Assembly (NCBI GenBank): GCA_030407315.1
Contig: JALQPE010001826.1
Coordinates: 1-64,000, forward strand
Source: Asparagopsis taxiformis
Taxonomy: Eukaryota; Rhodophyta; Florideophyceae; Bonnemaisoniales; Bonnemaisoniaceae
DNA length: 64,000 nt
Direction of reading: 5' to 3'
Position 1 is the stretch's first letter; the number at the start of each line of letters is the position of its first letter. The position numbers and the translations under genes are program-made. The notes beneath the pieces were generated by a model, which was not told where the DNA came from, made no database searches, and saw nothing but the letters and a program-made list of their open reading frames with translations. Of this stretch, positions 29,242 to 39,348 are shown one piece after another.

Positions 29242-31422
29242 CTAGTAGCGACGAGAACGCTTGCCCGCAGGGTCATACGGACCAGGGCCTTCGCCGCGGC
29301 TATCGTGGCTGCGGCTGCGACTGGGCTGAACGAAGCCCGGCGCGTACGGATCGACGGTCTGCGTGGCCACGGGGGCTCGCTCGCGACGCGACGCGGGATC
29401 CCTAGCGTAAGGATCCGCAGTCCCGTGACTGCGCGTATCCGAAGGGTACGCCGCCGCGTGGCCATACCCAACGGGGTTTCCGTAGCCGCCGCCACTTGCG
29501 TATCCATAGGGATCATTACGAACGCCAACGGGCGGCGCGTAACTACGAGTCGCCGCGGCGAGACGCTCGGAAATCGCGCGTTCCGTTGCCAAGCGGGCAG
29601 TCAGGTCCAACGTCTGGGCCCTGAACTCTTCGGCTGCGCGAGCCACGGATGAGATGAGGGAACGAATAACCCAGCCGTCCGCACGAGGCGGAGCGGCCAT
29701 CGACGTACCGAGAAGCCGACGGGCATCCTCATCGGAGACGCGGTCGTCCAGGCTAACGAAGCGTGGCGCACGTTCGGCCGGCGTGGCCACATCCGAGCGA
29801 CCGACACGGGCAACGTCGCCCCCTTCCGTGGCCTCGCGAGGCACAATTTCACGAGGATCCGGCGCACGCGGCGCTTCATCTTGCTGGCCACGACGGCTAG
29901 AACGTGACCCGCGAGGTCGATTACTGCCACCGAGGCCGCCGTAGTAGCCAGAACGATTGCCACGACGGCGTTCGACTCGGGAAACGTCCCGCGGTACGTA
30001 CGCGCCGTCGCTGCGTACCTGGACGAACTCTTGGTTGTCCCCGGTCGCGTAATCCGGACGCACAACGCGATACTCCGGCCCTAACGCGAGGGCGCCGCGA
30101 GTCTCCGCCACCACGCCGGTGACGGAAACGAACATGTCGGAGCCTTCGACCGGCATTGCACGAAGCAATTCGTAATCTGCCAGGTAGTCCAGCGTGGACT
30201 CCGGCAGTAGGCACGCGCGCCCAAACACACGCCGCTCCACGTAAAGCGAGCAAGCGAACATCGCTGCGTGCTCAACGTCCACCGCCGTGAGGAAACGTTC
30301 CTTCACCTCCGCAGGCGCGTCCTGCATCGTTCCGGTGAAGTAATGTACCACGCGAGGTAATAACGTAGATGACCCGCGGGGATACGGATACGCGCCTACC
30401 ACGTCTGGCAGCGTGGGGAAATAATCCCTACCCGGAACACCTAGCGAGGTAGACGCGTGCGACACACGAAAGTCGTCCGCGTCGGCGTAACGGAGCGCGA
30501 AGTAGTCGTCGTACGATATGACGCGGTTGCCCATAACGCTCAACGAGAGCGCGGTTTTCCACTCGGCACGCTGCCGCTCCGTCAATGTCCGCGGACACAC
30601 GTACACGGACGCCAACGCAGTGAACGGCGGTTCCTCGGGCGTCCCCTTCCATAAGTATGCGTCCATGATGTCTACGTAGACCGCATCGTTAGCGTCGCGC
30701 AACCACGAACGGTCGCAACGAATTGACGCCGGGATCTGGTAACGTTCCGATCCCGCGGGCCCGTGGGCGAAACGACGCCCGGCACGACGCCCCCACGAAT
30801 CTTCGGCTATGCGCATGTACTCGAGTACTGCGCGTGCGTCCAAACGATCTTTGGCCAGCGTGGTCACGTCCTCGTCCGACACAGCCACCCGAGGCAGCAC
30901 CGCCCACGCGTGGGATAGGGAACTCGCGTCGAGCGCGACGCCGTTGCGATCGGAGGTTCCGACGGTTCCCGCGGGAACGTCCAACCCCGACGAGTCCCGA
31001 CGGGGAGACTGGGGTGAACCCTCACGACGAGGTTCGCCAGCGCGCGACGCTGCCCCGGCACGACGTAAACGAGCGGCCGCGGCCATCGCAGCCACTCCAC
31101 GACCAGAGGGCACGACCTCCGGCACTATCGGTGACTCCGGACTCGAGACAGACGCCGCGGCGTCGCCATCAGCAGGGGCAGCGGCCCCTACAGCCTCGAC
31201 AGGCGGAACGGGAGCCGTTGGGCGTGACGATGAGGCAACGGCCTGCGGAGCAACGGCTTGACCCGCCCCAACGGACGGGGCGGGTGCGACGGACGCTTCC
31301 GTCGCTGGCGGCACACCGACCCTGGCGAGGGAGGGAGCGCCCTGCGAAGGGTTCCTCGCTCCACCTCCAGCAGAGCCGGCGGGCCGCGGAGTGTTAGCAT
31401 CGGTGCTACGGGTCGTAACCAT
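29242..31422 (-). CDS. antisense ORF (aORF) of the gypsy element
   Basis: A long minus-strand frame inside a plus-strand element, between pol and the 3' LTR. The frame is open from 31785, but the ATG at 31422 (MVTTRSTDANTPRP) is the likelier start, giving 726 residues. A low-complexity Ala/Pro/Ser N-terminus (about residues 1-170) leads to a folded-looking core (about 175-440; for example WLRDANDAVYVDIMDAYLW and RYADADDFRVSHAS). An Arg-rich, Gly/Ser low-complexity stretch, a short helix (AAEEFRAQTLDLTARLATER) and a Gly/Tyr/Pro/Arg tail follow. I recognise no domain. Plant Ogre/Retand-type gypsy elements also carry antisense ORFs near the 3' LTR, so the layout has precedent although the protein is unknown. 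Intact length argues for function. Confidence 0.6.
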   Translation of the reverse strand: MVTTRSTDANTPRPAGSAGGGARNPSQGAPSLARVGVPPATEASVAPAPSVGAGQAVAPQAVASSSRPTAPVPPVEAVGAAAPADGDAAASVSSPESPIVPEVVPSGRGVAAMAAAARLRRAGAASRAGEPRREGSPQSPRRDSSGLDVPAGTVGTSDRNGVALDASSLSHAWAVLPRVAVSDEDVTTLAKDRLDARAVLEYMRIAEDSWGRRAGRRFAHGPAGSERYQIPASIRCDRSWLRDANDAVYVDIMDAYLWKGTPEEPPFTALASVYVCPRTLTERQRAEWKTALSLSVMGNRVISYDDYFALRYADADDFRVSHASTSLGVPGRDYFPTLPDVVGAYPYPRGSSTLLPRVVHYFTGTMQDAPAEVKERFLTAVDVEHAAMFACSLYVERRVFGRACLLPESTLDYLADYELLRAMPVEGSDMFVSVTGVVAETRGALALGPEYRVVRPDYATGDNQEFVQVRSDGAYVPRDVSRVERRRGNRSGYYGGLGGSNRPRGSRSSRRGQQDEAPRAPDPREIVPREATEGGDVARVGRSDVATPAERAPRFVSLDDRVSDEDARRLLGTSMAAPPRADGWVIRSLISSVARAAEEFRAQTLDLTARLATERAISERLAAATRSYAPPVGVRNDPYGYASGGGYGNPVGYGHAAAYPSDTRSHGTADPYARDPASRRERAPVATQTVDPYAPGFVQPSRSRSHDSRGEGPGPYDPAGKRSRRY

Positions 31423-32005
31423 CGTGGTTACGCTGTACGCAATATTCACGACGAGTGCAACGAGCACAAGGACGAAAGCCACGCGGGCAAGACAAAATGA
31501 GAGAACGAGGAGAACGGAAGCAGCCAGGAGTACCCAGCGGGGGAAAAGGGAGTGCGGAAAGGAAAGGCAACGGCCTGGATGACGATGGTGAGGGGAAGGA
31601 TGAGCGTCGATCGCTAACACGTTAAGCCGCGGCTTAAATAGACTTCCGACGACCGTTGTCGTAATGCCCGTTGGCAGATTCACGAAATGGCCGCGGCCTG
31701 CGTGCGTATCACGCTGAATCGAAGCACACCCGCGTGGTGGAATTGGACACTGCATTCGACTGCAGGAAACGCCTACGCGGGGCATTGACGGACGATGCCG
31801 ACGGGCGGGCCTCGATGATTACGAAAGAGCCGGAGCGCACGCGCGCGCTCCGGCGCCGTGGCGATTCGATCAGCCAACCGGGCCGCGTACGGTTAAACGA
31901 GATTTTTCGGGACAACTGCCACGTCCGCAGTTGTACCCGAAGAGGCGCCACGGCCCCGTGTCTCAGGCGCGTCCTGACGGGCCTCGCGTGGCCGGGACGT
32001 CCACG

Positions 32006-32021
32006 TGTGGGGGTGGGGCTG
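32006..32021 (+). promoter_or_regulatory. polypurine tract of the gypsy element
   Basis: A G-rich run (GTGTGGGGGTGGGGCTG) immediately before the 3' LTR, the expected position for the plus-strand primer. Confidence 0.55.
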
Positions 32022-32700
32022 TGTAGTATACGTGGCAATTCCGAAATTGCAAATATTTACGTTTTCCGCGGAATTCGAATTTCGGCGGACACGACCGGCG
32101 ACAGCAATGCACGAACATTGCTGGCGCATGCGCGCGCGCAACCGGCACACGTGTGCAACGAACGTACTGGCAACGGCCAACGGACCAACGGGTCCCTACG
32201 TGTGACCCACAAGGTCCTCTCCCATTCGGGGACGTTACGAGCAGTGTTTACACTGTAAAGCGATGCCATCGTGGCCATATAGGTATTGGCATCGTGCCGG
32301 GAGGGAAAGGGGACAAGACAACGATCGGGCAACGTGCTCTAGTCTACGACTGACTTCTACGTTACGTATTACGTTTCCGCCTAACGAGGCTTCGTCTCCG
32401 TCGAGCTGCGTACTCCCTACCCATCGCCACACGTGAGGCTGATCGCGTGTAGTGCCTACGGGCTTGGTTGAGAGCGCCTCCGGTGACGTACCACCTCGTT
32501 CGTTAACGTAGTCCACGCGTGGATCGTTCGTCGTGACGCCCGTGTCTACCTGCTAACCTATTCTCTACCCTATCCTCTATCTGCTACCAAACATACAGTC
32601 AAAACACCAGCGGGTGGACTTATTCGTTTCGTTAAGGACAGCGTGTCCGTGGCTCGTACCAGCTACTTCTAGAACTAACGTTGTTCCACACGCGCACGCG
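32022..32700 (+). repeat. 3' LTR of the gypsy element
   Basis: 679 bp starting TGTAGTATACG and ending TTCCACA, homologous to 18780-19442. Similarity stops sharply at 32700. The 5 bp that follow (CGCGC) do not repeat the bases before the 5' LTR. Confidence 0.85.
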
Positions 32701-33698
32701 CTGCGTCGTCAATCGCGTCGTTCCGCGCTGCGAATCGTCGTAGTAGAGGTAGGGTAGTTATACAAACCAGAGAGGCTATAGCACCGCTTCCGGGATAGCG
32801 ATACGCGCGCACGCGTCAATCGCCCTCGCTGTCGCGCACGACGAACGGAGAAAGGGAAAGTTAGAGTAAGCGATAGGTTTGGCGTCCCGTGTTTTCCCAA
32901 GCGGAGTTTCTGTTCTTCGCTGAGTTCGCACGTCGGTTCGCGCAATTCTAGGTCGAGAGACCAGTTGTAGGACCAGCCGGGATGGCGGTCACTAAGAGAG
33001 TTCTAGAATCGCTTGCCTTGTCAGGGCGTGTTGAACCGTAACGCGCTCGTGAACTTGCGTTTCGCACGTCGCTCGGTCGCGGAGGCGATCGGGTGGTACA
33101 ACGGCGGAACGCGCAGGGTCGATCGCAACACGGGATTCGCGGGCCGGCGCAAGCCGTGATCTCAGGGTGAGATCACCGAGTAAACTCGAGCTCAACACGA
33201 TCCACGCAGGGGTCGTAAATCCCTGGCCTAGCGGTATGCGACGCAACGCGCGGTCTCGCGGTGCGACGCAATTCGACGGTCGGTAAACGCGGCGCGCGCG
33301 CACGTACGTCGGCGATCGTGAGCAATCCGCACGCAACGTCGTAACGCAATCGGTCCTCGCGACGCGCTCAACGCTTAACTCGTAGCTGCGAAAGTGCTGA
33401 CTGTTTATTGGTAGGGTGCGAAGCCATGCGACCACTAATAGCTAACTTACTTGGGACAGGCTGTCCTTGTGTGGCCGGCCGGCGGCGGCCGCACGCTCGC
33501 ACGCAAAAAGGGAAATATTTTGGGAAAAAGACTTTCGTCATAAAAAACCCAAAAAGGGAAAATAAAGAGAAATTCGCGGAAATCGCTACACGTGGCGCGG
33601 CTCGCGGTTTCGTGGCAACGTACGCGCGCACGCGCTCGCATTGACGCTCCGTGACACGTAATCAAGACGCCACGCGTACGCTCGCTTACTAACCTAAC
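32701..33698. other. rearranged CpG-rich retroelement debris with inverted PBS
   Basis: The 19-mer CTGGTCTCTCGACCTAGAA that follows the 5' LTR (19443-19461) occurs here in reverse orientation at 32946-32964. This suggests a second, related element once ran on the minus strand. No intact gene is seen. An A-rich patch lies at about 33510-33570. Confidence 0.5.
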
Positions 33699-34154
33699 TC
33701 AAACGGATGCTTGCGGACTAACGTAAACGCGCGCGCTCGCATCGATTCCATCGACCAACTTAAATTGCACCACAGAAGGCTTCGGGGAAGCAGGCGATTC
33801 AGCCGGAACAGAGTCGCGCTCTTGTGCGCTTGCCCTGATAGGGGGGACCGTCTCCTCGGCACGTGCTTGAGTATTCACAACCTTGCCAGCAGGCGTCGCT
33901 GGATCAGCGGGGCCTTTGGCGGCAGTCGAACGCGTTCGCGTCTGCGCTTGGGCCCCGGTGGCTGTCGGCGCGCGTGCCGCAGGAGTCGACGAAGACTTAG
34001 CCGGTTTTGGCGGAGCCCCGGTGCGAGAGGAGGAAGCTTGGTGGTGAGTCGTGGGACGTCGGACGCTAGAGCGTGTGGTTGGGCGGTTGGGCGAACCCAT
34101 ATTGTCCCCTTCCTCTTCGGAGGATTCGAATTGAATCGGAGCGCGAGGGGTCAT
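33699..34154 (-). CDS. Gag-like N-terminal fragment of an LTR element
   Basis: The ATG at 34154 starts a 151-residue low-complexity protein (MTPRAPIQFESSEEEGDNMG, then PTTRSSVRRPTT) rich in Pro, Thr, Ala and Arg. It resembles the disordered start of gypsy Gag proteins and of the antisense ORF nearby (MVTTRST). No capsid, zinc knuckle or pol follows, so it is a remnant. Low confidence in function. Confidence 0.35.
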   Translation of the reverse strand: MTPRAPIQFESSEEEGDNMGSPNRPTTRSSVRRPTTHHQASSSRTGAPPKPAKSSSTPAARAPTATGAQAQTRTRSTAAKGPADPATPAGKVVNTQARAEETVPPIRASAQERDSVPAESPASPKPSVVQFKLVDGIDASARVYVSPQASV

Positions 34155-35523
34155 CTTAAAAGCCAGTAGAGGCGATGAAGGACGTCGATAAAAAACCTGA
34201 AGCGGGACAAACAAATGGCCTATTGGCTTAAGTCTCCGGAAGGGAGCTGCGTTATTCATCCCAGAAAAGGGATCGCGAGGCAATTGGTCGGAATGACGAA
34301 TGCAAGCCTCGAATCGGCACCGCTCGTGCGATCGCGCGGCTAATTACTTAGCAGATGGACGCAAAAACCCTTTGAGGGATAATGGAAAGGACGCGAATGC
34401 TTGGACGCAGTTGGACACCGAGGGGGTGAATACGCTATTTCGCGTTAGAGCGATGGTGAACCTGTAAAAGGTCTTGATTCCAATGGGAAACGGTCGGGGC
34501 GGAACTCGGAAGAGTCGGATGGACAACACATTTTGTGTGCACGAGCCGCGCGCGGGAAAATTTTGAATTGCACAATGCAACGGCCACAGCCAAAAATTGT
34601 AATTTTTATTGATCAAATTTTGTCGGGACGACAAATCTCTCAGAAGGGGGCCGTGTCGTACCGCCTGGCGGTCCTCGCTGATCGAGCGTGTCTTTTCCCT
34701 ATTGGGTACCCACTTAAGGGATGTGCCAATCACAAGGCACCAGCCAACTGGCGTGTTTCCTATACTTGGGACAAGCTAAGGCTGAAAAATAACCCCACTC
34801 AGGCCTATCGGCCCCAGCTAAGACCCCACAAGGGGCAAATTTTAACTTAGGCTGATCAGCCATACATTACAATGTAAGCCTATTGGCAATGACCTCGCGG
34901 GTAGGCAAGCGCCAGTAATTGGGTTCTGATTGGTCACTAACTGGATATTTATTCCTAACCACTAACCCTAGCTTACAGTAGACTTAGTATAAAACTGCCA
35001 CTGGAATAGCCAGTAGGCACGGTTTCTAGAGTAACGTAAACTCAAGTGGAATTACGACCCACTGGAACAGTGTTCGCATACCTATTGTTCAACCCCTCTC
35101 CGGGAAAACCTTAGGGTTAGCCAACAGCTCGACGGATTACGTCACTCGCTCTATCCATACGCCTCTCGCGTGAGCACCCCTTTGTCGCACAACCTCCTCC
35201 GGGTAACGACACCTTCTCTCTTACGAGACTACCCGCTGGGTACCTATAAGGTTCATCTGCTCTACCACTTCCTCTACCGAGGCTCGGGACACCTGTCGGG
35301 TGGTTTGCCGCTCCAGCGGATTTCTACCTGCTACAGGGAGGATCTTGCTAGAACGTTTCGGTTTGTTGGGCATTTTTTGAGGTTGGTGGAAAGTACGAGC
35401 AGCGTTAGGAGATCCTTTTCGTATGGGTTCGGCAGTGAATTTGTAGAGAGCGTTCTCCTTATGAGGGACGCTCGCAATGGTCTTTTTCGGGGAAGGTGCT
35501 TTTCCTTTCTTGGTTATGAAAGC
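34155..35523. other. non-coding region, possible LTR remnant
   Basis: Holds a TATAAAA box (about 34989-34995) in an AT-richer stretch. An open frame at 35170-35541 begins at GTG and shows no recognisable motif. The features would suit a solo LTR or leader, but no second copy is present for comparison. Confidence 0.3.
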
Positions 35524-36600
35524 TCACTTAGTTTGGAATAGTAAATCATGAGTTTTGGTTATTTTCCCTACGGACAGGAGGTTTTTATGGAGTTGTGGAG
35601 CTACAGAGACCATATGTGGTGGGAGGGAGTGTGATTTAGAGATGGTGATAGGAAGTTTATCACAGTGCGTGATGTATGTGTGGTTTCCATCTGCGATGAC
35701 TGTGGTATAGTTGGCCTTTTTCATTCCTGGTACGGGTGATGCAATGTAAGAATGATTAGCACCGGATTGCAGGATGAAGTGTTTGGAAGCGGGTTCACTT
35801 GCGAAGTCTGACGTGTCGGTGTCGGAGTCAGCTGAGGAGGAATTTTCCGGTACTTTTAAGTGTGGTAGTGGCGGCTGGTGGGATTTTTCAAAGGCAGATC
35901 ACTTTTCGGGCTTTTATGGCCTGTCTTTGCTTGTAAGGTGAATTTGACGAGCTCTAAAATGTTTCTTCCATTACGTAGGCTAACCGTGGAACGAGCACCA
36001 CATGCCTTGGTGACTTGGCGGTGTTGTCGATTGGTTTTGCGAATGGTGCCGGTGAGGGTGGAAGGTAGAATTGTGAAAAGGTGAGCTTGGTGTGAACGGT
36101 TCCCAGTTGCGGAATGTTCGTTTGACATGACTTCCTGTAGCCAATCGAGTTTATGCAGGCTTCGGGCGATTAGAGTGTTTGGTTATCTTGTCATGTTTGG
36201 TCATCATTTTGACTAGATGGGAAATCTTCAGCGGGTGGGAGGGATTGAGGTCCGAATATTTTCATATCCTCTGGTTGAAAGTTGTCCAATCGGGTGGTTT
36301 CCGAATCCTTCAAGGATAAGCCTTATCGTGGTTTTCTCTTTGGCGATTTCTAGATACTTTGATCGGATCATTAGCAAACGGACTTTGTCTTGTTGTGCAT
36401 AATACTCATAAACAGTGATGCTTGAGGACCATTTGATCCGTTTTGCTTTGCGTCGAAAGTTTGAAGGGGAGTGTTCCAGGTTTTTTTGGTTAATTTGATG
36501 CGAATGCGGCCGAACAAGAGGTGCACAGGTCTCTCGAGGTCTATGTCAGTGAATTTCTCGGTTATTTCCGGTGAGAGTGTCATGAGTACGAGTTGGATGT
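35524..36600 (-). pseudogene. decayed Ty1/copia gag-protease fragment
   Basis: On the minus strand, 35857-35524 reads HFILQSGANHSYIAS, then TVIADGNHTYITHC and then APQLHKNLLSVGKI. This is the copia protease followed by the start of the GAG-pre-integrase region. The catalytic DSGA has become QSGA. Upstream, 36128-35856 and 36583-36371 (ITEKFTDIDLERPVHLLFGR) look like pieces of its Gag, interrupted by stops and frame changes. It is unrelated in detail to the complete copia element at 37334-44218 and is in the opposite orientation. Confidence 0.6.
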
Positions 36601-37328
36601 TTTTCGAGATCTGCTTGGGATTCTTTCACCGGTATTGCATGGTGGAGGTAGTATGAGACATTTTGAGCACGTGCGAAGTGCTCGATACACAACCGCCATG
36701 GGATTTAGTTGGAATGGTGCAGGGTGGGAATTTCCATTGGCGGGTAACCGGATGGCGTGGTGTGTGAGTGGGGTGTGGCTGACATGTCGGGTGACGGAAT
36801 GGCACTGTTGGACAGGGAATTGGACAGTAGGGCACGGAGTTCGGCGGGAGGATGCGTCGCCGTAAAATGGGAGACGATTGTGTTGGGGTTGGCGGGAGAA
36901 TAGGTCGCCGTATGGATGGCGGGCGGGAGGATGCGTCGCCGGGAGGGAACGGTGGGATTCTTGGTAGCGTCTAGGCCGATAACCTGTGAAGATAATCGTC
37001 CTGCTTCGTTTATCGTCGCCGCGTTGATCGTCGGCGTGTCATTAAATATCAGTACTGAGCTGTAATGCTAGTGTAATGTACAAGTTATTCGTCAGGACCT
37101 GAATATTGATGACAGGCCCGGACTGAACTAGACCGAGGTCTATGCTCATCCCTATGTTTATCCTCCCAGAAGCCGCTGAAGTCTCTCTCGTGACAGTCTG
37201 TTATATTGTCATTTGCTGTCTAGTGACTTGGCAAGCGTAGTGGCACATGCAAGCTCAAACGCAGGGTAGGCCAACAGGAGAGCCTTATTCTTCACGTTCA
37301 TGTTCATCCACATTTACTGCAAACGGTC
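36601..37328. other. intergenic with short GC-rich repeats
   Basis: Contains a short imperfect repeat, GCGGGAGGATGCGTCGCCG, near 36845 and 36924 with a variant near 36890. No gene was recognised. The region ends at the copia target-site duplication. Confidence 0.4.
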
Positions 37329-37333
37329 CTAGG
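37329..37333 (+). repeat. target-site duplication, left
   Basis: CTAGG, repeated at 44219-44223 immediately after the 3' LTR. Confidence 0.8.
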
Positions 37334-37719
37334 TGTTCGTGGGCTACACTTGTTCGTAGGCTACACTATGTAGCCCACACTATTCAATCTACATAAAAGG
37401 TAGGCTACAATATGAATCAATTTGTAGGTAACACTATATTCCGTTTATAGTCACTCAGACGGAAATTCCTACACTATGCTACCTATGTTTTGAATTCGCT
37501 AGCCACCTAGGATTGTAGTTGTAGAAGCTAGAACTAGGATAAAAGGGCGACTTGCTCCGGAGCCGAGGCGAGATAAAAAAAACCACCATCTTTACCATCA
37601 ACAACCACCTCATCAACACGATCATCACCAGCGCGAGTATTCGCGATACACCGGCGTACCGTGCGCCAATCAAAACCGAACACTTGTCATTTTAATTTCG
37701 GGAATCGTTTTTCCCATCA
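37334..37719 (+). repeat. 5' LTR of the copia element
   Basis: Starts TGTTCG and ends CCCATCA. A TATA-like AGGATAAAAGG lies at about 37537. Confidence 0.9.
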
Positions 37720-38057
37720 CTTGCAAGTCCGGGGAAACTTCTTTCCCAAAATCAAAATAATCTGAAAAAAAAGAAAAAGAAAAAAAAGGCAAAAAGGCAA
37801 AAAAAGGAAAGAAAGAAAAAAAAGCCAAAAGCTCATAAAAAGCCAAAAGAGCAAAAAAAGAAAAAAAAAGATTTTTACACGTGTGCAAAAGGACTAATTT
37901 CACCCTGTGGTCATTATCCTATCAGATAATATCACTTTGTGGACATTTTTCCCCTGAATTTTCAAATTCTCGTATACTTCGGTATATTTTCACTCGCTGC
38001 AAATAATCGAAAGAAAAGTAAGTTGAAAAAAAAATATCAAAAGAAAAACATTTCAAA

Positions 38058-38440
38058 ATGGAGATTGCTAACCTACTTACAGTGGCTCGTTGCAAGAGGC
38101 CCGAAAACGACCCCGCGGTCCTTCGCGAAAGGGGGCCCTCCGCAGCCGACCAGCCAATCGGGCTTCATCTTCCTCAGCCAATCAGGCATCCTCCTCGACA
38201 GGTGGCCTCCAAGTATTGGACGACCGCGCATCTCCACACATTCACCGCGTCGCAACCGACAGGATCGAAAAACGCACTGTAAAGCCAGCGAAGTGTAAGC
38301 TCTGTGACCGCACATTCACCTCTCGCAAGCAGTTGCTTATTCATAGGGGATCTAAGGGTCACAAAAACAAATTAGAGAAGACCGAGTTAGAGAAAAAAAC
38401 TGTCAGGGATCAGCCCTCTAGACCTCATGGTAAACACTAG
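38058..38440 (+). CDS. leader ORF with C2H2 zinc finger
   Basis: The ATG at 38058 (MEIANLLTVARCKRPEND) opens a short frame. The informative part is in the +2 frame up to 38440, where CKLCDRTFTSRKQLLIHRGS followed by KGH forms a finger of spacing C-x2-C-x12-H-x5-H. This is the spacing of U1C/matrin-like and other RNA- or DNA-binding C2H2 fingers. A Ser/Ala-rich linker precedes it and a Lys-rich tail follows. One frame change near the G-rich run at about 38125 is needed to join ATG and finger, or a splice I cannot see. It may be an accessory regulator of the element. The second finger at 39187 has the same spacing. Confidence 0.5.
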
Positions 38441-38526
38441 ATTCCTGTTCTTATAACACCATACCCCGACCAACCAATAAGATAGTAACATTCCACAGAG
38501 ACCAAAGCTCCCAACTACAAGGGAAG

Positions 38527-38921
38527 CTTACAGTAACCACTCCTACGAGGCTACTTACAGCTTTCCACATACCTTACACCACCTAGGAGACACTTGAGCA
38601 GGCTACTTACATGTTATGATACACTTACAACACCTGTCATGTGACTGACACGGTTACTTACAAGATTACATGGCATTTTCAGCCACTTTCGCCCCACTTA
38701 CAGGGTTACTTACACACATACGCCCGTATGACTGGTAACTTACAACTGTAACTGACGTAAACCTCGTTTTTAATGAAATTTCAACTGTACGCTTACATGT
38801 AAGAAATGTAAGCTTACACTGTAAGCCGCCTTGTGGGGCCCGGTCGCGCCCGGCTCCAGGTTTCCACGTGTCAGGGGTTCCTGCCGGCCTCTTACACGTG
38901 TGACATTGCTGGACTCTTACA
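38527..38921. promoter_or_regulatory. array of CTTACA/TGTAAG motifs in the copia leader
   Basis: CTTACA occurs 13 times on the plus strand (starts 38527, 38554, 38573, 38606, 38624, 38657, 38697, 38709, 38739, 38792, 38813, 38891, 38916), and its complement TGTAAG three times (38798, 38807, 38820). About 0.1 per strand would be expected in 395 bp. Spacing is irregular (12-53 bp in the main run). Many copies are preceded by A or TA. A binding-site array for the element's finger protein or a host factor is plausible. Confidence 0.65.
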
Positions 38922-39081
38922 CGTGGCCCTCCCTGTCACACTCTCCTTATGACCGTTTCCAGATCCGCCACCACCAACAATATCTCCCATTCTCCTCTCC
39001 TATTGGTTGATCTCCCGATGCCTACTCCTCGTAGCTCCTCGTAGTTACCCTTCATTTTACCCCTCCTAGAGCTACCTCCTA

Positions 39082-39090
39082 GTCTATATA
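39082..39090 (+). promoter_or_regulatory. internal TATA box
   Basis: CTATATAAACT upstream of the second finger and gag, a possible internal promoter in the leader. Confidence 0.4.
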
Positions 39091-39186
39091 AACTACCCTC
39101 CGCTCCCCACCTCAGGGATTCGGAGGTACCTTCGACCGGAACACCTTCTCCCAAGTTGTGCCTTAACCCCTACAAAAACCCTCCGC

Positions 39187-39288
39187 TGCGATATTTGCGA
39201 CATAGACTTCAACAGCGTGCACAACTTCGACAACCACCGATTTGGTGACAAGCATCGCAACGTTAGGCGCAAAGCAGAGATTAAGTAG
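39187..39288 (+). CDS. second leader zinc-finger segment
   Basis: An open frame ending at TAG 39286-39288 encodes CDICDIDFNSVHNFDNHRFG followed by DKH, again C-x2-C-x12-H-x5-H. No in-frame ATG was found close upstream, so it may be the last exon of a spliced leader protein or a relic. It ends 61 bp before the gag ATG. Confidence 0.4.
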   Translation, partial: CDICDIDFNSVHNFDNHRFGDKHRNVRRKAEIK

Positions 39289-39348
39289 TACAATTAAAGG
39301 GTAATTCATACGATCAATTGAAACAGATCTGAATTCATTGTTCCCTTG

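Larger units (their letters stand above)
18780..32700 (+). mobile_element. 13.9-kb Ty3/gypsy chromovirus with intron and antisense ORF
   Basis: Bounded by two related terminal repeats (18780-19442 and 32022-32700). Internal order is primer binding site, gag, an intron at the gag/pol boundary, pol (protease, RT, RNase H, integrase, chromodomain), a 2.5-kb repeat-rich spacer, an antisense ORF and a purine tract. The protein order RT-RNaseH-integrase with a C-terminal chromodomain defines a chromovirus. The interior is strongly enriched in CpG and in ACG/CGT words compared with flanking DNA. No target-site duplication is evident. Confidence 0.9.

Noticed and set aside
18775..32705. Target-site duplication of the gypsy element
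   Set aside because: The 5 bp before the 5' LTR (GGGAG) and after the 3' LTR (CGCGC) do not match.
35170..35541. 123-codon open frame starting at GTG
   Set aside because: No ATG, no recognisable motif and overlap with a decayed copia fragment on the other strand.
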